DNA of 64,000 bases from Cellulomonas sp. APG4 (GTDB lineage Bacteria; Actinomycetota; Actinomycetes; Actinomycetales; Cellulomonadaceae). The DNA is taken from assembly GCF_009996735.1 (NCBI RefSeq), contig NZ_JAACYI010000008.1, forward strand, positions 62,001 through 126,000, in the 5' to 3' direction. Positions 47,499 to 60,094 of the stretch are shown one piece after another. Positions within the stretch are counted from its first letter, which is position 1. The number at the start of each line of letters is the position of its first letter. The notes under the pieces were generated by a model, which searched no databases, was not told the DNA's origin, and saw only the letters and a list, made by a program, of their open reading frames with translations. Position numbers and translations under genes: made by a program.

Positions 47499-49615
47499 AT
47501 GCAGATCTGGCCGGGCAAGCCCTACCCCCTCGGAGCCACGTTCGACGGCTCGGGCACCAACTTCGCACTCTTCTCCGAGATCGCCGAGCGCGTCGAGCTC
47601 TGCCTCATCGACGAGGACGGCACGGAGACGCGGATCGACGTCCCCGAGGTGGACGCGTTCGTCTGGCACGCGTACCTGCCGAGCGTCCAGCCGGGCCAGC
47701 GCTACGGCTTCCGGGTGCACGGCCCGTACGACCCCGCGAACGGGCACCGGTGCAACCCCGCGAAGCTGCTCCTCGACCCGTACGCCAAGGCCATCGACGG
47801 GCAGGTCGACGGCCACCAGGCCCTGTTCTCCTACGACTTCGGTGACCCCACGTCGCTCAACACCGACGACTCCGCGGGGCACACGATGACCTCGGTGGTC
47901 ATCAACCCCTACTTCGACTGGGGCCACGACCGTCCGCCGAACCGTGAGTACCACGAGAGCATCGTCTACGAGGGGCACGTCAAGGGCATGACGCAGCTCC
48001 ACCCGGGCGTCCCCGACGAGCTCCGCGGCACCTACGCCGGCATGGCGCACCCCGCGGTGGTCGAGCACCTCGTCGAGCTCGGCATCACGGCGATCGAGCT
48101 CATGCCCGTGCACCAGTTCGTCAACGACCCCTCGCTCCAGGAGAAGGGGCTGTCGAACTACTGGGGCTACAACACCATCGGCTTCTTCGCGCCCCACAAC
48201 GGGTACGCGGCCTCGACCACGCCGGGCCAGCAGGTCCAGGAGTTCAAGCAGATGGTCAAGGCCCTGCACGAGGCGAACATCGAGGTCATCCTCGACGTCG
48301 TCTACAACCACACCGCCGAGGGCAACCACCTGGGCCCCACCCTCTCGTTCCGCGGCATCGACAACGCCGCCTACTACCGCCTCGTCGACGAGGACCAGGC
48401 GCACTACTTCGACACCACGGGCACCGGCAACTCCCTGCTCATGCGGCACCCGCACGTGCTCCAGCTGCTCATGGACTCGCTGCGCTACTGGGTCACGGAG
48501 ATGCACGTCGACGGCTTCCGCTTCGACCTCGCGTCGACCCTCGCGCGCCAGTTCCACGAGGTCGACCGCCTCTCGGCGTTCTTCGACCTGGTCCAGCAGG
48601 ACCCGGTGGTCAGCCAGGTCAAGCTGATCGCGGAGCCGTGGGACGTGGGCGACGGCGGCTACCAGGTGGGCGGGTTCCCTCCCCTGTGGAGCGAGTGGAA
48701 CGGGAAGTACCGCGACACGGTGCGCGACTTCTGGCGCGGCGAGCCGTCGACCCTCGCGGAGTTCGCGAGCCGGCTCACGGGGTCCTCCGACCTGTACGAG
48801 CACACCGGCCGTCGACCGATCGCATCCATCAACTTCGTGACGGCGCACGACGGCTTCACGCTGCGGGATCTGGTCTCGTACAACGAGAAGCACAACGAGG
48901 CGAACGGCGAGGGCAACGCGGACGGCGAGAGCCACAACCGCTCGTGGAACTGCGGCACCGAGGGCCCGACCGACGACCCCGAGGTGCAGCGGCTGCGGTG
49001 GCGCCAGCAGCGCAACTTCCTCGCGACGCTCCTGCTGTCGCAGGGGGTGCCGATGCTCGCCCACGGCGACGAGCTCGGTCGCAGCCAGGGCGGCAACAAC
49101 AACGGCTACTGCCAGGACAACGAGATCACCTGGATGGACTGGGACCTGGACGAGGCCGAGGCCGCGCACCTCGAGTTCACCCGCACGCTCGTCCACCTGC
49201 GCCGGGACCACCCCGTGCTGCGTCGACGCCGCTTCTTCCACGGCAGCGCGGACCACGGCGGCGAGAGCGACCTGGGCGACATCGCGTGGTTCAACGCGAC
49301 CGGTGAGCACATGTCCGACGAGGACTGGCACGAGGGGCACGCCAAGGCCGTGATGGTGTTCCTCAACGGCGAGGCGATCGCCGAGCCCGACGTGCGGGGC
49401 GAGCGCGTCGTCGACGACAGCTTCCTGCTGCTCTACAACGCCGCTCCCGAAGGCGTCGAGTTCACGCTCCCGCCCGTCGAGTTCGGCGCCACCTGGACGT
49501 GCGTGGTCGACACCGACCACTCGCTCGAAGAGGGGGCCGAGGTCGAGGCGGCGAGCTCCGTGGTGGTCACCGGCCGCAGCAGCGTCGTGCTGACGCGCCC
49601 GGTGCAGGAGCGCTC

Positions 49616-49619
<4 letters not shown>
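47499..49619 (+). CDS. glgX: Glycogen debranching enzyme GlgX
   Basis: 706 residues. N-terminal CBM48 domain (about 10-110) and a GH13 barrel with nucleophile in VDGFRFDLA, acid in LIAEPWDVG and the third Asp in TAHDGFTLRDLVSYN. Hydrolyses alpha-1,6 branches of phosphorylase-limited glycogen, releasing maltodextrins for TreY downstream. GTGA overlap with treY. Confidence 0.95.
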
Positions 49620-52129
<2,510 letters not shown>

Positions 52130-52170
52130 CCCCCCAGGCTGGTCACGTGCCAGACGACGAGAGGAGCCCC

Positions 52171-53943
52171 GTGGACCGTGCAGGTGCAGCCCGCGTGTGG
52201 GCGCCGCGCGCCTCCACCGTCGAGCTCGAGACCACGGACGGACGCACGCCGCTCGACGCCGTCGGCGGCGGCTGGTGGCAGGGCCCCGCACTCGAGCACG
52301 GCACGGACTACGCCTTCGTGCTCGACGGCGGGCCCCCGCGTCCGGACCCGCGCAGCGCATGGCAGCCGCACGGCGTGCACGGCCCGAGCCGCGCGTTCGA
52401 CACCGACCTGCACCCGTGGACCGCGGACTGGTCGGGTCGCGACGTGCGGGGAGCGGTCATCTACGAGCTGCACGTCGGCACGTTCACGCCGGGTGGGACG
52501 CTCGACACCGCGATCGAACGTCTCGGCCACCTGGCCGAGCTCGGGGTCGAGGTCGTCGAGCTCATGCCGGTCGCGGCCTTTCCGGGCGTGCACGGGTGGG
52601 GCTACGACGGGGTCGCGCTCTACGCCGTGCACGAGCCGTACGGCGGTCCCGCGGCGCTCCAGCGGTTCGTCGACGCGGCGCACGCCCACGGCCTCGCCGT
52701 GTGTCTCGACGTGGTGCACAACCACCTCGGGCCCTCGGGCAACTACCTGCAGGAGTTCGGCCCCTACTTCACGGAGCGTCACCACACGCCGTGGGGTGCC
52801 GCGGTCAACCTCGACGGTGACGACGCGCGCGAGGTCCGCGCGTTCCTGGTCGACAACGCGGTGCGCTGGCTGCGCGACTTCCGCCTCGACGCGCTCCGGC
52901 TCGACGCGGTGCACGCACTCGTCGACGACTCACCCCGGCACGTGCTCGCGGAGATGGCCGACGCCGTCGCCGAGCTGGCCACCGAGGTGGGCCGCCCGCT
53001 CGGCCTGATCGCCGAGTCCGACCTGAACGACGTGCGCACGGTGACCCCCACCTCGCGCGGGGGCCTCGGCATGACGGCCCAGTGGGCCGACGACGTGCAC
53101 CACGCGATCCATGCACGGCTCACGGGCGAGACGCACGGCTACTACGTCGACTTCGGCACCACCGCGACGCTCGCCCACGCGCTCACACGCGTGTTCGTGC
53201 ACGACGGCGGCTGGTCGACCTTCCGCGGCCGCACGTGGGGCGCGCCCGTGCCCCCGGGGACCGACGGCCACCGCTTCGTCGTCTTCGGCCAGGACCACGA
53301 CCAGGTGGGCAACCGCGCGCTGGGCGACCGACCCTCGGCCGGGCTCGACGACGGCGGCCTCGCGATCACGGCGGCCCTCGTGCTGCTCTCACCGTTCACG
53401 CCCATGCTCTTCATGGGCGAGGAGTGGGGCGCCACGACGCCGTGGCAGTACTTCACCGACCACGCCGAGCCCGAGCTCGCCGAGGCGATCAGGCGCGGCC
53501 GCACCGAGGAGTTCGGCGGGCACGGCTGGGAGGAGCTGTACGGCGGACGTCTCGAGGTCCCCGACCCGCAGGCGGCCGCGACCGTCGCCGCCTCCCGCCT
53601 CGACTGGGACGAGCCCCACGAGGAGGGCCGCGCCCGCCTGCTGCGCTGGTACCGCGACCTCATCGGACTGCGTCGCACCGAGCGCGACGTCGCGTCGGGC
53701 GACCTCGCGGCGGTCCGCGTCGAGACCGACCCGCAGGACCGTTGGCTCGTCGTGCACCGGGGCGGCGTCCGCGTGGTCGTGGTGCTCGACGACGACGAGG
53801 TGCGTGTGCCCCTGGGCGCGCAGGCCACGCCACCGCGCCTGCTCGCGGCCTGGGACCCCGAGGTGCACGTGGCGGGCGGGGTGCTCACGTCCCCTGGCCG
53901 CTCGGTCACCGTGCTGCGCTGCGACCCCGAGGAGGAGCCGTGA
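52171..53943 (+). CDS. treZ: Malto-oligosyltrehalose trehalohydrolase
   Basis: 590 residues. Frees trehalose from the TreY product. N-terminal beta domain (RVWAPRASTVEL), IYELHVGTFTPGGT, VVHNHLGPSGNY, nucleophile LRLDAVHAL and acid LIAESDLND. I chose the GTG at 52171 because GAGAGGAGC precedes it; a GTG at 52147 would add eight residues. Overlaps ppk2 by GTGA. Confidence 0.95.
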   Translation: MDRAGAARVWAPRASTVELETTDGRTPLDAVGGGWWQGPALEHGTDYAFVLDGGPPRPDPRSAWQPHGVHGPSRAFDTDLHPWTADWSGRDVRGAVIYELHVGTFTPGGTLDTAIERLGHLAELGVEVVELMPVAAFPGVHGWGYDGVALYAVHEPYGGPAALQRFVDAAHAHGLAVCLDVVHNHLGPSGNYLQEFGPYFTERHHTPWGAAVNLDGDDAREVRAFLVDNAVRWLRDFRLDALRLDAVHALVDDSPRHVLAEMADAVAELATEVGRPLGLIAESDLNDVRTVTPTSRGGLGMTAQWADDVHHAIHARLTGETHGYYVDFGTTATLAHALTRVFVHDGGWSTFRGRTWGAPVPPGTDGHRFVVFGQDHDQVGNRALGDRPSAGLDDGGLAITAALVLLSPFTPMLFMGEEWGATTPWQYFTDHAEPELAEAIRRGRTEEFGGHGWEELYGGRLEVPDPQAAATVAASRLDWDEPHEEGRARLLRWYRDLIGLRRTERDVASGDLAAVRVETDPQDRWLVVHRGGVRVVVVLDDDEVRVPLGAQATPPRLLAAWDPEVHVAGGVLTSPGRSVTVLRCDPEEEP

Positions 53944-54785
53944 CCTGGGACGTTCCCGCGCGCGCGGCGCTCGCCGCGGACGGTCTCGACCTCACCGCGC
54001 TCGACCGCCGCTCGACGCCTGGGTGGTCGGGTGACAAGGCCGCCGGCCGCGCACGCACGGTGAACCGCGGCGCGCGGATGTCCGAGCTCCAGGAGCTCCT
54101 GTACGCCCACGGACGCTCGGGCGGGGAGCGGTCGGTGCTGCTCGTGCTCCAGGGCATGGACACCGCCGGCAAGGGCGGGATCGTGCGGCACGTGCTGGGC
54201 ATGGTGGACCCCCAGGGTGTCGCCCTGCGCTCCTTCGGCGTGCCGACCGCCGAGGAGCGCACGCAGCACTACCTGTGGCGCATCCGCAACGCGCTGCCGC
54301 GGCCCGGTGCGATCGGGGTCTTCGACCGCTCGCACTACGAGGACGTGCTCGTGGTGCGCGTCGAGGACCTCGTACCCCGCGACGTGTGGGAGCCGAGGTA
54401 CGACGAGATCAACGCGTTCGAGGCCGAGCTGGTCGAGGCGGGGACCGTCGTGGTCAAGGTGATGCTCGCCATCTCGCCCGAGGAGCAGGCCGAGCGGCTG
54501 AGGGAACGCCTCGAGCGCCCCGACAAGTACTGGAAGTACAACCCGGGCGACATCGACGCGCGCGAGCGGTGGCACGACTACACGGCGGCCTACCAGGCGG
54601 TGCTGGACCGCACGTCGACCGCGCACGCCCCGTGGTACGTGGTGCCGGCGGACCGCAAGTGGTACGCACGGCTCGCGGTCACCGAGCTCCTCACGGACGC
54701 ACTGCTGGGACTCGGGCTCTCGTGGCCCCCCGCAGACTTCGACGTCGCGACCGAGCTGGCCCGGCTCGACGCGTCGCGCCCGTGA
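53940..54785 (+). CDS. PPK2-family polyphosphate kinase / polyphosphate:nucleotide phosphotransferase
   Basis: 281 residues. Walker A as GMDTAGKGG (72-80), Walker B as FDRSHYEDV, lid region with RLRERLERPDKYWKY. The single-domain length and sequence fit class III or similar PPK2, which phosphorylate nucleotides from polyphosphate. Coupled by GTGA to treZ, which places an energy-buffer enzyme in the trehalose operon. Confidence 0.9.
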   Translation: MTWDVPARAALAADGLDLTALDRRSTPGWSGDKAAGRARTVNRGARMSELQELLYAHGRSGGERSVLLVLQGMDTAGKGGIVRHVLGMVDPQGVALRSFGVPTAEERTQHYLWRIRNALPRPGAIGVFDRSHYEDVLVVRVEDLVPRDVWEPRYDEINAFEAELVEAGTVVVKVMLAISPEEQAERLRERLERPDKYWKYNPGDIDARERWHDYTAAYQAVLDRTSTAHAPWYVVPADRKWYARLAVTELLTDALLGLGLSWPPADFDVATELARLDASRP

Positions 54786-54825
54786 CACCGCACGCGCGGG
54801 CGGCACGTGAGACGGGCAGGGCCCC

Positions 54826-55842
54826 TCAGGCGTCGACGAGCTCGCGGCCACGCTCGGCGAGCGCCCCGAGCCGCGAGAGCGCGCGCAGGTACTTCTTGCG
54901 GTAGCCGCCACGCAGCATCGCTTCCCCGAAGAGCCCTGCGGTCCCCGACCCACCGAGCAGCACGGGGACGTCGGCGTCGTAGAGCCGGTCGACGAGCACG
55001 ACGAGCCGCAGCGCATCGGCCTGGTCGGTCACCGGGGCCACCTGCGTGATCCCCACCGCGGGGACCCCTTCGACGAGGGCTCCGTAGCGGCTCGGGTGCA
55101 CCGTGCGCAGGTGCGCCGCGAGGTCCTCGTACGCATCGCACGTCGCGCCGTCGATCCGCGCCGCCGCGGCGGCGACCTCCTCGTCCGGCAGGCCGTCGTC
55201 GGGCTGGGGCGCCCCGCGGTGCCGGTAGTCGGGACCGTCGATCCGCAGCACCTCGAACCGCGACGCGAGAGCCTGGATCTCCCGCAGGAAGTCCTCCGCC
55301 GCGAACCGCCCCTCGCCCAGCTGCTCGGGCAACGTGTTGGAGGTCGCGGCGATCGCGACACCGTGGTCCCCCAGCTCACGCAGCAGACGGGACATCAGCA
55401 CGGTGTCGCCCGGGTCGTCCAGCTCGAACTCGTCGACGCACACGAGCGCGCGGCGGGACAGCTCGTGCACCGCGCGCGCGAACCCGAGGGCGCCGACGAG
55501 GTGGGTGTACTCGACGAAGGTGCCGTAGGCAGCGCGCTCGGGCCCCACGGCGTGCGCGAGCGCCGCGAGCAGGTGCGTCTTGCCCACGCCGAAACCGCCG
55601 TCGAGGTACACCGCGACCGGGTCCTGCCGCGACCGACGCCACCACCTGCGGCGCGGACGGGCGGCGAGCCCCTCGGCCACCTCGCGCACCCGTGCACGTG
55701 CCGTCTCCTGGCTCGGGTGCGCGGGGTCCGGTCGGTAGCCGTCGAACGAGGCCTCGGCGAAGTGCCGCGGCGGCACGAGGCCCGCCACGAGTCGCGACGC
55801 CGGGACGTCGGGCCGGCGACCGACCAGGTGCTCATCTGCCAC
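54826..55842 (-). CDS. zapE: Cell division protein ZapE (AFG1-type ATPase)
   Basis: 338 residues. Walker A GGFGVGKTHLL, Walker B ALVCVDEFELDD and sensor ATSNTLPEQLGEGRF match the AFG1/ZapE family. In E. coli ZapE acts at the late divisome. GTG start with TAGGCT ending seven bases before it and no Shine-Dalgarno. Confidence 0.9.
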   Translation of the reverse strand: MADEHLVGRRPDVPASRLVAGLVPPRHFAEASFDGYRPDPAHPSQETARARVREVAEGLAARPRRRWWRRSRQDPVAVYLDGGFGVGKTHLLAALAHAVGPERAAYGTFVEYTHLVGALGFARAVHELSRRALVCVDEFELDDPGDTVLMSRLLRELGDHGVAIAATSNTLPEQLGEGRFAAEDFLREIQALASRFEVLRIDGPDYRHRGAPQPDDGLPDEEVAAAAARIDGATCDAYEDLAAHLRTVHPSRYGALVEGVPAVGITQVAPVTDQADALRLVVLVDRLYDADVPVLLGGSGTAGLFGEAMLRGGYRKKYLRALSRLGALAERGRELVDA

Positions 55843-55940
55843 GGCGCGAAGCCTAGGTGCTCACCCGGCCGGCTCCGCCCACGTGACCGCCCACCGGGCC
55901 GTCGGCCGCGACGGCGGGCACGGCGGGCTACGGTCGAGCC

Positions 55941-56717
55941 GTGACCGCATACCCCGAGCTGACGATGCTGCTGCCCGACGCGGGTCGGGGGTTCGGGTCC
56001 GACCCTGCGGAGACCGAGCTCGCCGACCTCGTCGCGCGTGGTCGCCCGGGCGGCCGGTGGGTCACCGCGAACATGATCACGACGCTCGACGGCGCGGCGT
56101 ACGGACGTGACGGCAGGTCGGGGTCGATCAACGGCCCCGCGGACCTCCGGGTCTTCTCGGTGCTGCGGGCGCTCGCCGACGTCGTGCTCGTCGGCGCGGG
56201 TACCGCGCGGGCAGAGGGCTACCGTGCACCGCGCACGCCGGAGCGGCTGCGCGCCGTCCGGGCGTCCCGGACCACGACGGCCGCGCCGGCGCTCGCCGTC
56301 GTGACCCGTTCGGGCGACCTTGCCCCCGAGCTGCTCGCCGACTCTCCGCACCCGTGGGTGTTCACCACCTCGGGCGCCGCGCACCTGGGACACCTGCGGG
56401 CACACCTGCCACCCGAGCGACTGCACGTCTCGGACGACGTCGACCTGGCCGCGGTGCTCGCGGTGCTCGCCGACGCGGGTCTCCCCCACGTGCTCACCGA
56501 GGGAGGTCCCTCGCTGCTGTCCGACCTGGTCGCGCGCGACCTCGTGGACGAGCTGTTCCTGACGACGGCTCCGGTACTCGTGGGCGGCGACGCGGCGCGC
56601 CCGACGACGGGTGCGTGGTTCGACCCCCAGGCTCGGGCGGCCCCGGTGCACCTGCTCCACGCCGACGGCGTGCTGCTCGGGCGCTGGTCGCTGCGCGGCC
56701 CTAGGCTCGGACCATGA
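55941..56717 (+). CDS. RibD C-terminal-domain reductase (pyrimidine reductase family)
   Basis: 258 residues with the dihydrofolate-reductase-like fold of RibD C: NMITTLDGAAYGRDGRSGSI, VVLVGAGTARAEGY, VLTEGGPSLLSDLV. Lacks the deaminase domain, and no other riboflavin gene is here, so the substrate is uncertain. GTG start with TACGGT ending six bases before it. Couples to the next gene by ATGA. Confidence 0.88.
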   Translation: MTAYPELTMLLPDAGRGFGSDPAETELADLVARGRPGGRWVTANMITTLDGAAYGRDGRSGSINGPADLRVFSVLRALADVVLVGAGTARAEGYRAPRTPERLRAVRASRTTTAAPALAVVTRSGDLAPELLADSPHPWVFTTSGAAHLGHLRAHLPPERLHVSDDVDLAAVLAVLADAGLPHVLTEGGPSLLSDLVARDLVDELFLTTAPVLVGGDAARPTTGAWFDPQARAAPVHLLHADGVLLGRWSLRGPRLGP

Positions 56718-57199
56718 GCGAGATCGTCGTCGTGCTGACCGAGGAGACCCTCACGGACCTCGACGTCGAGCACATCACCGCCCTGCACGCCGAGCGTGAC
56801 GTCAGGTACCACGTCCTGGTGCCCGCGGACACCGAGGCGAACGTCCTCGTCTCGCTCGTGGACCACCTGAGCCTGGGCGAGCTGCGCGAGGCGCTCGACG
56901 CGGTGCTGGGCCGCGAGCCCGCGCCCGAGCGCGCGCACGCGACGGCGACCGACCAGCTCGACCACAGCGTCGCCGCCTTCACATCGGCCGGAAGCACGGC
57001 CGACGGCGCCGTCGTGGCCGACGACCCGCTGCCCGCGCTCCGAGCCGTGGTCGCCGACCGCGAGGTCGCGGAGATCGTCGTGGTCACGCGGCCGCACGCG
57101 CTCGAGGACACGTTCCACACGGACTGGGCGTCGCGCGCACGCGACGAGCTCCAGGTGCCGGTGCTGCACCTGTACGGCGGGACGAACCGGCTCGGCTGA
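56714..57199 (+). CDS. Unknown protein, possibly Usp-like
   Basis: 161 residues. A short alpha/beta protein with VVVLTEETL at the start and IVVVTRPHALEDTFHTDWASRA, then VPVLHLYGG, which recalls UspA-type folds; no ATP loop is clear. TAGGCT lies six bases before the ATG, so it may also have its own leaderless start inside the upstream gene. Confidence 0.7.
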   Translation: MSEIVVVLTEETLTDLDVEHITALHAERDVRYHVLVPADTEANVLVSLVDHLSLGELREALDAVLGREPAPERAHATATDQLDHSVAAFTSAGSTADGAVVADDPLPALRAVVADREVAEIVVVTRPHALEDTFHTDWASRARDELQVPVLHLYGGTNRLG

Positions 57200-57216
57200 G
57201 GGTCCGTCGCCGCGCA

Positions 57217-57228
57217 GCCCGTGCGGGC
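57217..57228. terminator. Weak hairpin between convergent genes
   Basis: GCCCG-TG-CGGGC in the 38-bp gap between the gene ending at 57199 and the ligase ending at 57238. Short and without a T-tract. Confidence 0.3.
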
Positions 57229-57237
57229 CGACCGGAG

Positions 57238-58539
57238 CTAGAGGCCGGTCCCGGTGACCTCGGGGTAGTACCGCCGGAACTTGCGCACCTGGTTCACGGC
57301 CGCGGCCAGCACGTAGAACCGTCGCTTGAGCCGGCGCTCGGCCCGGTAGCGCAGCGGGTGGGCGGTACGTCGGGCGCGCACGAGCCCGTCGACCTTGGCC
57401 CGCAGGTCCGCGTCGAGCACGTAGCGGCGGAGCAGGCGGTGGGGCACGATCGAGTAGAGCACCTCGCGCTCGACCACCACGGGCTCGACCTCGGTGCCGT
57501 CCACCCGGTCCTCGACGAGGAACCGGACCGGGTTCGCACCCGCCGCCGTGACGTAGTAGTTGTTGCGGCCGATGCGCGGGTTGACCTCGAAGAACTGCGC
57601 CGAGCCGTCGCGCGGGTCGATCTTCACGTCGAAGTTCGCGAAGCCCACGTACCCGGTGCGCGTCAGCAGGTGCGTCGCCTGCGCGAGCATCTCGTCGTGG
57701 CGTCCGGTGATCATCGCTGCGGGATTCCCGAGGCCGCTGGGCGTGTGCTCCTCGAGCAGCACATGCGCGCAGCACGACAGGGTCACCCGGCCCCGGGTGT
57801 CCACGTAGCACGTGATCGAGCGCATCTGGGTGTCGTCGCCGGGGATCATCTCCTGGACCACGAACGTCCCGGTGAAGCCGGCGTCCGCGAGGGTGCCGTA
57901 GAGCGCCGTCAGCTCGTCCGGGGTGTCGACCTGGTAGACCTTCTTCTTCCCCGTGAACGACAGCCGCTCGTAGTCGGCGCTGTTGGCCGCCTTCGCGATC
58001 ACCGGGAACGGCAGGTCCACGGGCGCGGGCACCCATCCGGGTGCGCCCGCCGCCGCGAAGTCCTGCACCACGGTGCGTGGTGTGCGGATCCCGAGCTCGG
58101 TGCAGAGCTCGGCGAACTGCGCCTTGTCGGCGAGACGCCCGAGCAGGTCGGCGTCGAGGAAGGGCACGGTGTACCACTGCTCGAGCTCGGCGCGGTGCTG
58201 CACGAGGAAGCGCACGAGCCAGTCGGTGTTGGCGAGCAGCAGCAGCTCGGGGGCGTCCTCCCCCGCGGCCGGCGCGAACCGCTCGGCGACGCGCTGCACG
58301 GCGCCGACGATGTCCTCGGGCGTCGCCTCGGCCCCCAGCACCACGTTCTCGAGGATCGTCGAGTCCGCCACGGGGCCGGTGAGCGTCAGGCTCACGACGA
58401 CCGAGCGCACGCCGTACTGCTCGTGGAACGAGCGGGCCAGCGCGTAGACGCCGATGTCCGCACCGAGGATCACCGGCTGGAAGCGCCGGCCGCGCGGGCT
58501 CACGCCCTCGGGCGCGGTGATCCGCACGGGCGCCGTCAT
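57238..58539 (-). CDS. ATP-grasp ligase resembling D-aspartate ligase (cell-wall bridge enzyme)
   Basis: 433 residues. ATP-grasp signatures: FPVIAKAANSADY for the ATP lysine, GTFVVQEMIPGDD, and the metal/ATP segment FFEVNPRIGRNNYYV. The N-terminus PVILGADIGVYALARSFHEQ matches what I recall of the enterococcal D-aspartate ligase Aslfm. Cellulomonas-type cell walls have D-Asp or D-Glu bridges on ornithine, so this is a candidate bridge ligase. Coupled to gnd by ATGA. Confidence 0.75.
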   Translation of the reverse strand: MTAPVRITAPEGVSPRGRRFQPVILGADIGVYALARSFHEQYGVRSVVVSLTLTGPVADSTILENVVLGAEATPEDIVGAVQRVAERFAPAAGEDAPELLLLANTDWLVRFLVQHRAELEQWYTVPFLDADLLGRLADKAQFAELCTELGIRTPRTVVQDFAAAGAPGWVPAPVDLPFPVIAKAANSADYERLSFTGKKKVYQVDTPDELTALYGTLADAGFTGTFVVQEMIPGDDTQMRSITCYVDTRGRVTLSCCAHVLLEEHTPSGLGNPAAMITGRHDEMLAQATHLLTRTGYVGFANFDVKIDPRDGSAQFFEVNPRIGRNNYYVTAAGANPVRFLVEDRVDGTEVEPVVVEREVLYSIVPHRLLRRYVLDADLRAKVDGLVRARRTAHPLRYRAERRLKRRFYVLAAAVNQVRKFRRYYPEVTGTGL

Positions 58540-59972
58540 GCCGGGTTCTCGGTGCGGTCGCCGGACCAGTCGGTGTGGAAGGTGCCCCCGCGGTCGGTGC
58601 GGCGGTAGGTGTGGGCACCGAAGAAGTCACGCTGCGCCTGGATCAGCGCCGCGGGCAGACGCTCGGCGCGCACACCGTCGTAGTACGCCAGCGAGGACGC
58701 GAACGCCGGGACCGGGACCCCGTTGAGCGCGGCCTGCGCGACGATCCGGCGCCACGCGGAGACCCCGTTGCTCACCGCACCCGTGAAGTACTCGTCCGCG
58801 AGCAGCAGCGGCAGCTCCGCGTCGCGCTCGTAGGCCTCGGTGATCCGGTCCAGGAACCGGGCCCGGATGATGCACCCGCCCCGCCAGATGCGCGCCATGG
58901 CACCGCGGTCGATACCCCAGCCGTACTCGGCCGAGGCGGCCGCGATCTGGTCGAAGCCCTGGGAGTACGCCACGACCTTCGAGGCGTACAGCGCCAGGCG
59001 GACGTCCTCGACGAACGCGTCACGGTCGATCACGTCCCAGGTCCCCGCGTGCGCCGGCAGCACGCCCGCGGCCGCGGTCCGCTGCGGGACGGAGCCCGAC
59101 AGCGCCCGCGCGAACGTCGCCTCCGCGATCCCCGTGATCGGCACACCCAGGTCGAGGCCGTTCTGCACCGTCCACCGGCCGGTGCCCTTCTGCTCGGCCT
59201 GGTCGAGCACGACGTCCACGAAGGCCTGCCCGGTCTCGGCATCGGTGTGGGCGAGGACCTCGGCGGTGATCTCGATGAGGAAGGACTCCAGGTCGCCGGT
59301 GTTCCACTCGGCGAAGATGCGCCCGATCTCGGCCGCCGAGATGCCGAGCCCCTGCTTGAGCAGGTCGTACGCCTCGGCGATCAGCTGCATGTCCGCGTAC
59401 TCGATGCCGTTGTGCACCATCTTCACGAAGTGCCCCGCACCGTCCGGACCCACGTGCGTGCAGCAGGGGACGCCGTCCACCTTGGCCGAGATCTTCTCGA
59501 GGATCGGTCCCAGGGTCTCGTAGGACTCCGCGGGGCCCCCGGGCATGATCGACGGGCCGAGCAGCGCGCCCTCCTCACCACCCGAGACGCCGCTGCCCAC
59601 GAAGTGCAGGCCCTGCTCGCGCAGCGCGGCCTCGCGTCGGCGGGTGTCGGCGAAGTGGGCGTTGCCCGCGTCGACCACGATGTCGCCCGGCTCGAGCAGC
59701 CCCGTGAGCTCGTCGATGACGGCGTCGGTGGGACCGCCCGCCTTGACCATGATCACGACCTTGCGCGGGCGTTCGAGCGCCGCGACGAAGTCCTCGAGCG
59801 ACTCCGCGGCGACGAAGTCGCCTTCGTCACCGTGGTCCGCGACGAGCGAGGCGGTCTTGGCGTACGACCGGTTGTGCACCGCCACCGTGAACCCGTTGCG
59901 GGCGAAGTTGCGGGCGAGGTTGCGGCCCATGACGGCCAACCCGGTGACACCGATCTGCGCGCGTGCGGACAT
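58536..59972 (-). CDS. gnd: 6-phosphogluconate dehydrogenase (decarboxylating)
   Basis: 478 residues, typical of the long homodimeric form. Cofactor motif GLAVMGRNLARN with a following HNRS. Active-site Lys in GAGHFVKMVHNGIEY, and IRARFLDRI near the C-terminus. Pentose phosphate step giving ribulose 5-phosphate, CO2 and NADPH. Confidence 0.95.
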   Translation of the reverse strand: MSARAQIGVTGLAVMGRNLARNFARNGFTVAVHNRSYAKTASLVADHGDEGDFVAAESLEDFVAALERPRKVVIMVKAGGPTDAVIDELTGLLEPGDIVVDAGNAHFADTRRREAALREQGLHFVGSGVSGGEEGALLGPSIMPGGPAESYETLGPILEKISAKVDGVPCCTHVGPDGAGHFVKMVHNGIEYADMQLIAEAYDLLKQGLGISAAEIGRIFAEWNTGDLESFLIEITAEVLAHTDAETGQAFVDVVLDQAEQKGTGRWTVQNGLDLGVPITGIAEATFARALSGSVPQRTAAAGVLPAHAGTWDVIDRDAFVEDVRLALYASKVVAYSQGFDQIAAASAEYGWGIDRGAMARIWRGGCIIRARFLDRITEAYERDAELPLLLADEYFTGAVSNGVSAWRRIVAQAALNGVPVPAFASSLAYYDGVRAERLPAALIQAQRDFFGAHTYRRTDRGGTFHTDWSGDRTENPA

Positions 59973-60094
59973 GCTCAGGAGTTCCCTTCGGACGGTGGCT
60001 TCCCGGCCAGCGTAGACGGCGGCGCTGCACCCGGCGCCGGGTGTCCGCGCGCCGGTCCACGACGGCGTCGGACCCGCGCCTTACGCTGCCTGCT

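Noticed and set aside
58900..58915. GATACCCC inside gnd as a fourth CstR-like site
   Set aside because: Only a half-site, lying inside coding sequence, with no matching GGGTAT.
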